NCBI GenBank assembly: GCA_033977085.1 | Contig: CP138906.1 | Coordinates: 1,116,001-1,180,000 of the forward strand | Direction of reading: 5' to 3' | Source of the DNA: Apirhabdus apintestini | Lineage (GTDB): Bacteria; Pseudomonadota; Gammaproteobacteria; Enterobacterales; Enterobacteriaceae | DNA length: 64,000 nucleotides | Part shown: one piece after another, positions 63,941-64,000 of the stretch | How positions within the stretch are numbered: position 1 is the first letter of the stretch | How the letters are laid out: each line of letters begins with the position of its first letter | Notes under the pieces: generated by a model | The model's database searches: none | What the model was told of the DNA's origin: nothing | What the model saw: the letters and a program-made list of their open reading frames with translations, nothing else | Translations under genes and position numbers: made by a program

Positions 63941-64000
63941 AATGCGACTTGAATGAACGCAGAAGCTGCAGCCTATGTTTAGGTCACTCTGCCGATATGC

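Overview
The window is chromosomal DNA from a member of the Enterobacteriaceae close to the Escherichia/Salmonella/Enterobacter/Cronobacter group. Gene content and order follow the E. coli 48-50 minute region: glpQ-yfaE-nrdBA, ubiG-gyrA, rcsC/rcsBD, micF/ompC, apbE-ada-alkB-yojI, proL-yejM-yejL-yejK-rplY-yejH-rsuA-bcr-yejG-yejFEBA, mepS-lpxT-yeiR-yeiQ, yeiP-yeiW-fruBK-nfo-yeiH-yeiE-lysP. I do not assign a genus.

Layout. 1-5.8 kb: end of glpQ, the class Ia ribonucleotide reductase operon (nrdA-nrdB-yfaE, minus strand) with DnaA and NrdR boxes upstream, and ubiG. 5.9-17.2 kb: gyrA, the Rcs phosphorelay (rcsC facing rcsD-rcsB), the MicF small RNA and ompC. 17.4-22 kb: apbE, the ada-alkB alkylation-repair pair and the ABC exporter yojI. 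22-30 kb is accessory: a small membrane ORF with a bactofilin, an MgtE magnesium channel, a secreted Ntn-hydrolase (penicillin V acylase/bile-salt hydrolase family), one IS21-family (IS100-like) element and a LexA-controlled DinI-like gene beside tRNA-Pro(GGG). The mqo, nap, ccm and narP genes found at this place in E. coli are not here. 30-48 kb: the yej block, with leuE inserted between rplY and yejH, then mepS, lpxT and yeiR. 48-53 kb: yeiQ, split by a second, oppositely oriented copy of the same IS, next to uxuA; together they make a hexuronate/mannonate module. 53-64 kb: yeiP, a DUF4236 membrane protein, yeiW, fruBK without fruA, nfo, yeiH, yeiE and lysP.

State of the sequence. About 40 reading-frame breaks interrupt otherwise well conserved genes, including ones needed for normal growth (nrdA, ubiG). 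Most are losses of one base in a homopolymer. After the minimal correction many genes have exactly the length I recall for their E. coli orthologue (NrdA 761, RcsC 949, YejK 335, RadD 586, YeiQ 488, YeiP 190 aa). A second class of break is a one-base gain beside GAGCTC. This looks like long-read consensus error, with a sequence-specific (possibly methylation-linked) component, and not like gene decay. I therefore describe these as CDS with broken frames and reserve 'pseudogene' for yeiQ (IS insertion) and yojI (in-frame amber codon as well as shifts).

How the genes work together: RcsC-RcsD-RcsB is a complete envelope-stress relay; MicF and OmpR-type sites surround the porin genes; YejABEF is a complete peptide/microcin C importer; FruB and FruK lack their membrane permease FruA; UxuA works in the same pathway as the YeiQ-type oxidoreductase, which the IS has inactivated.
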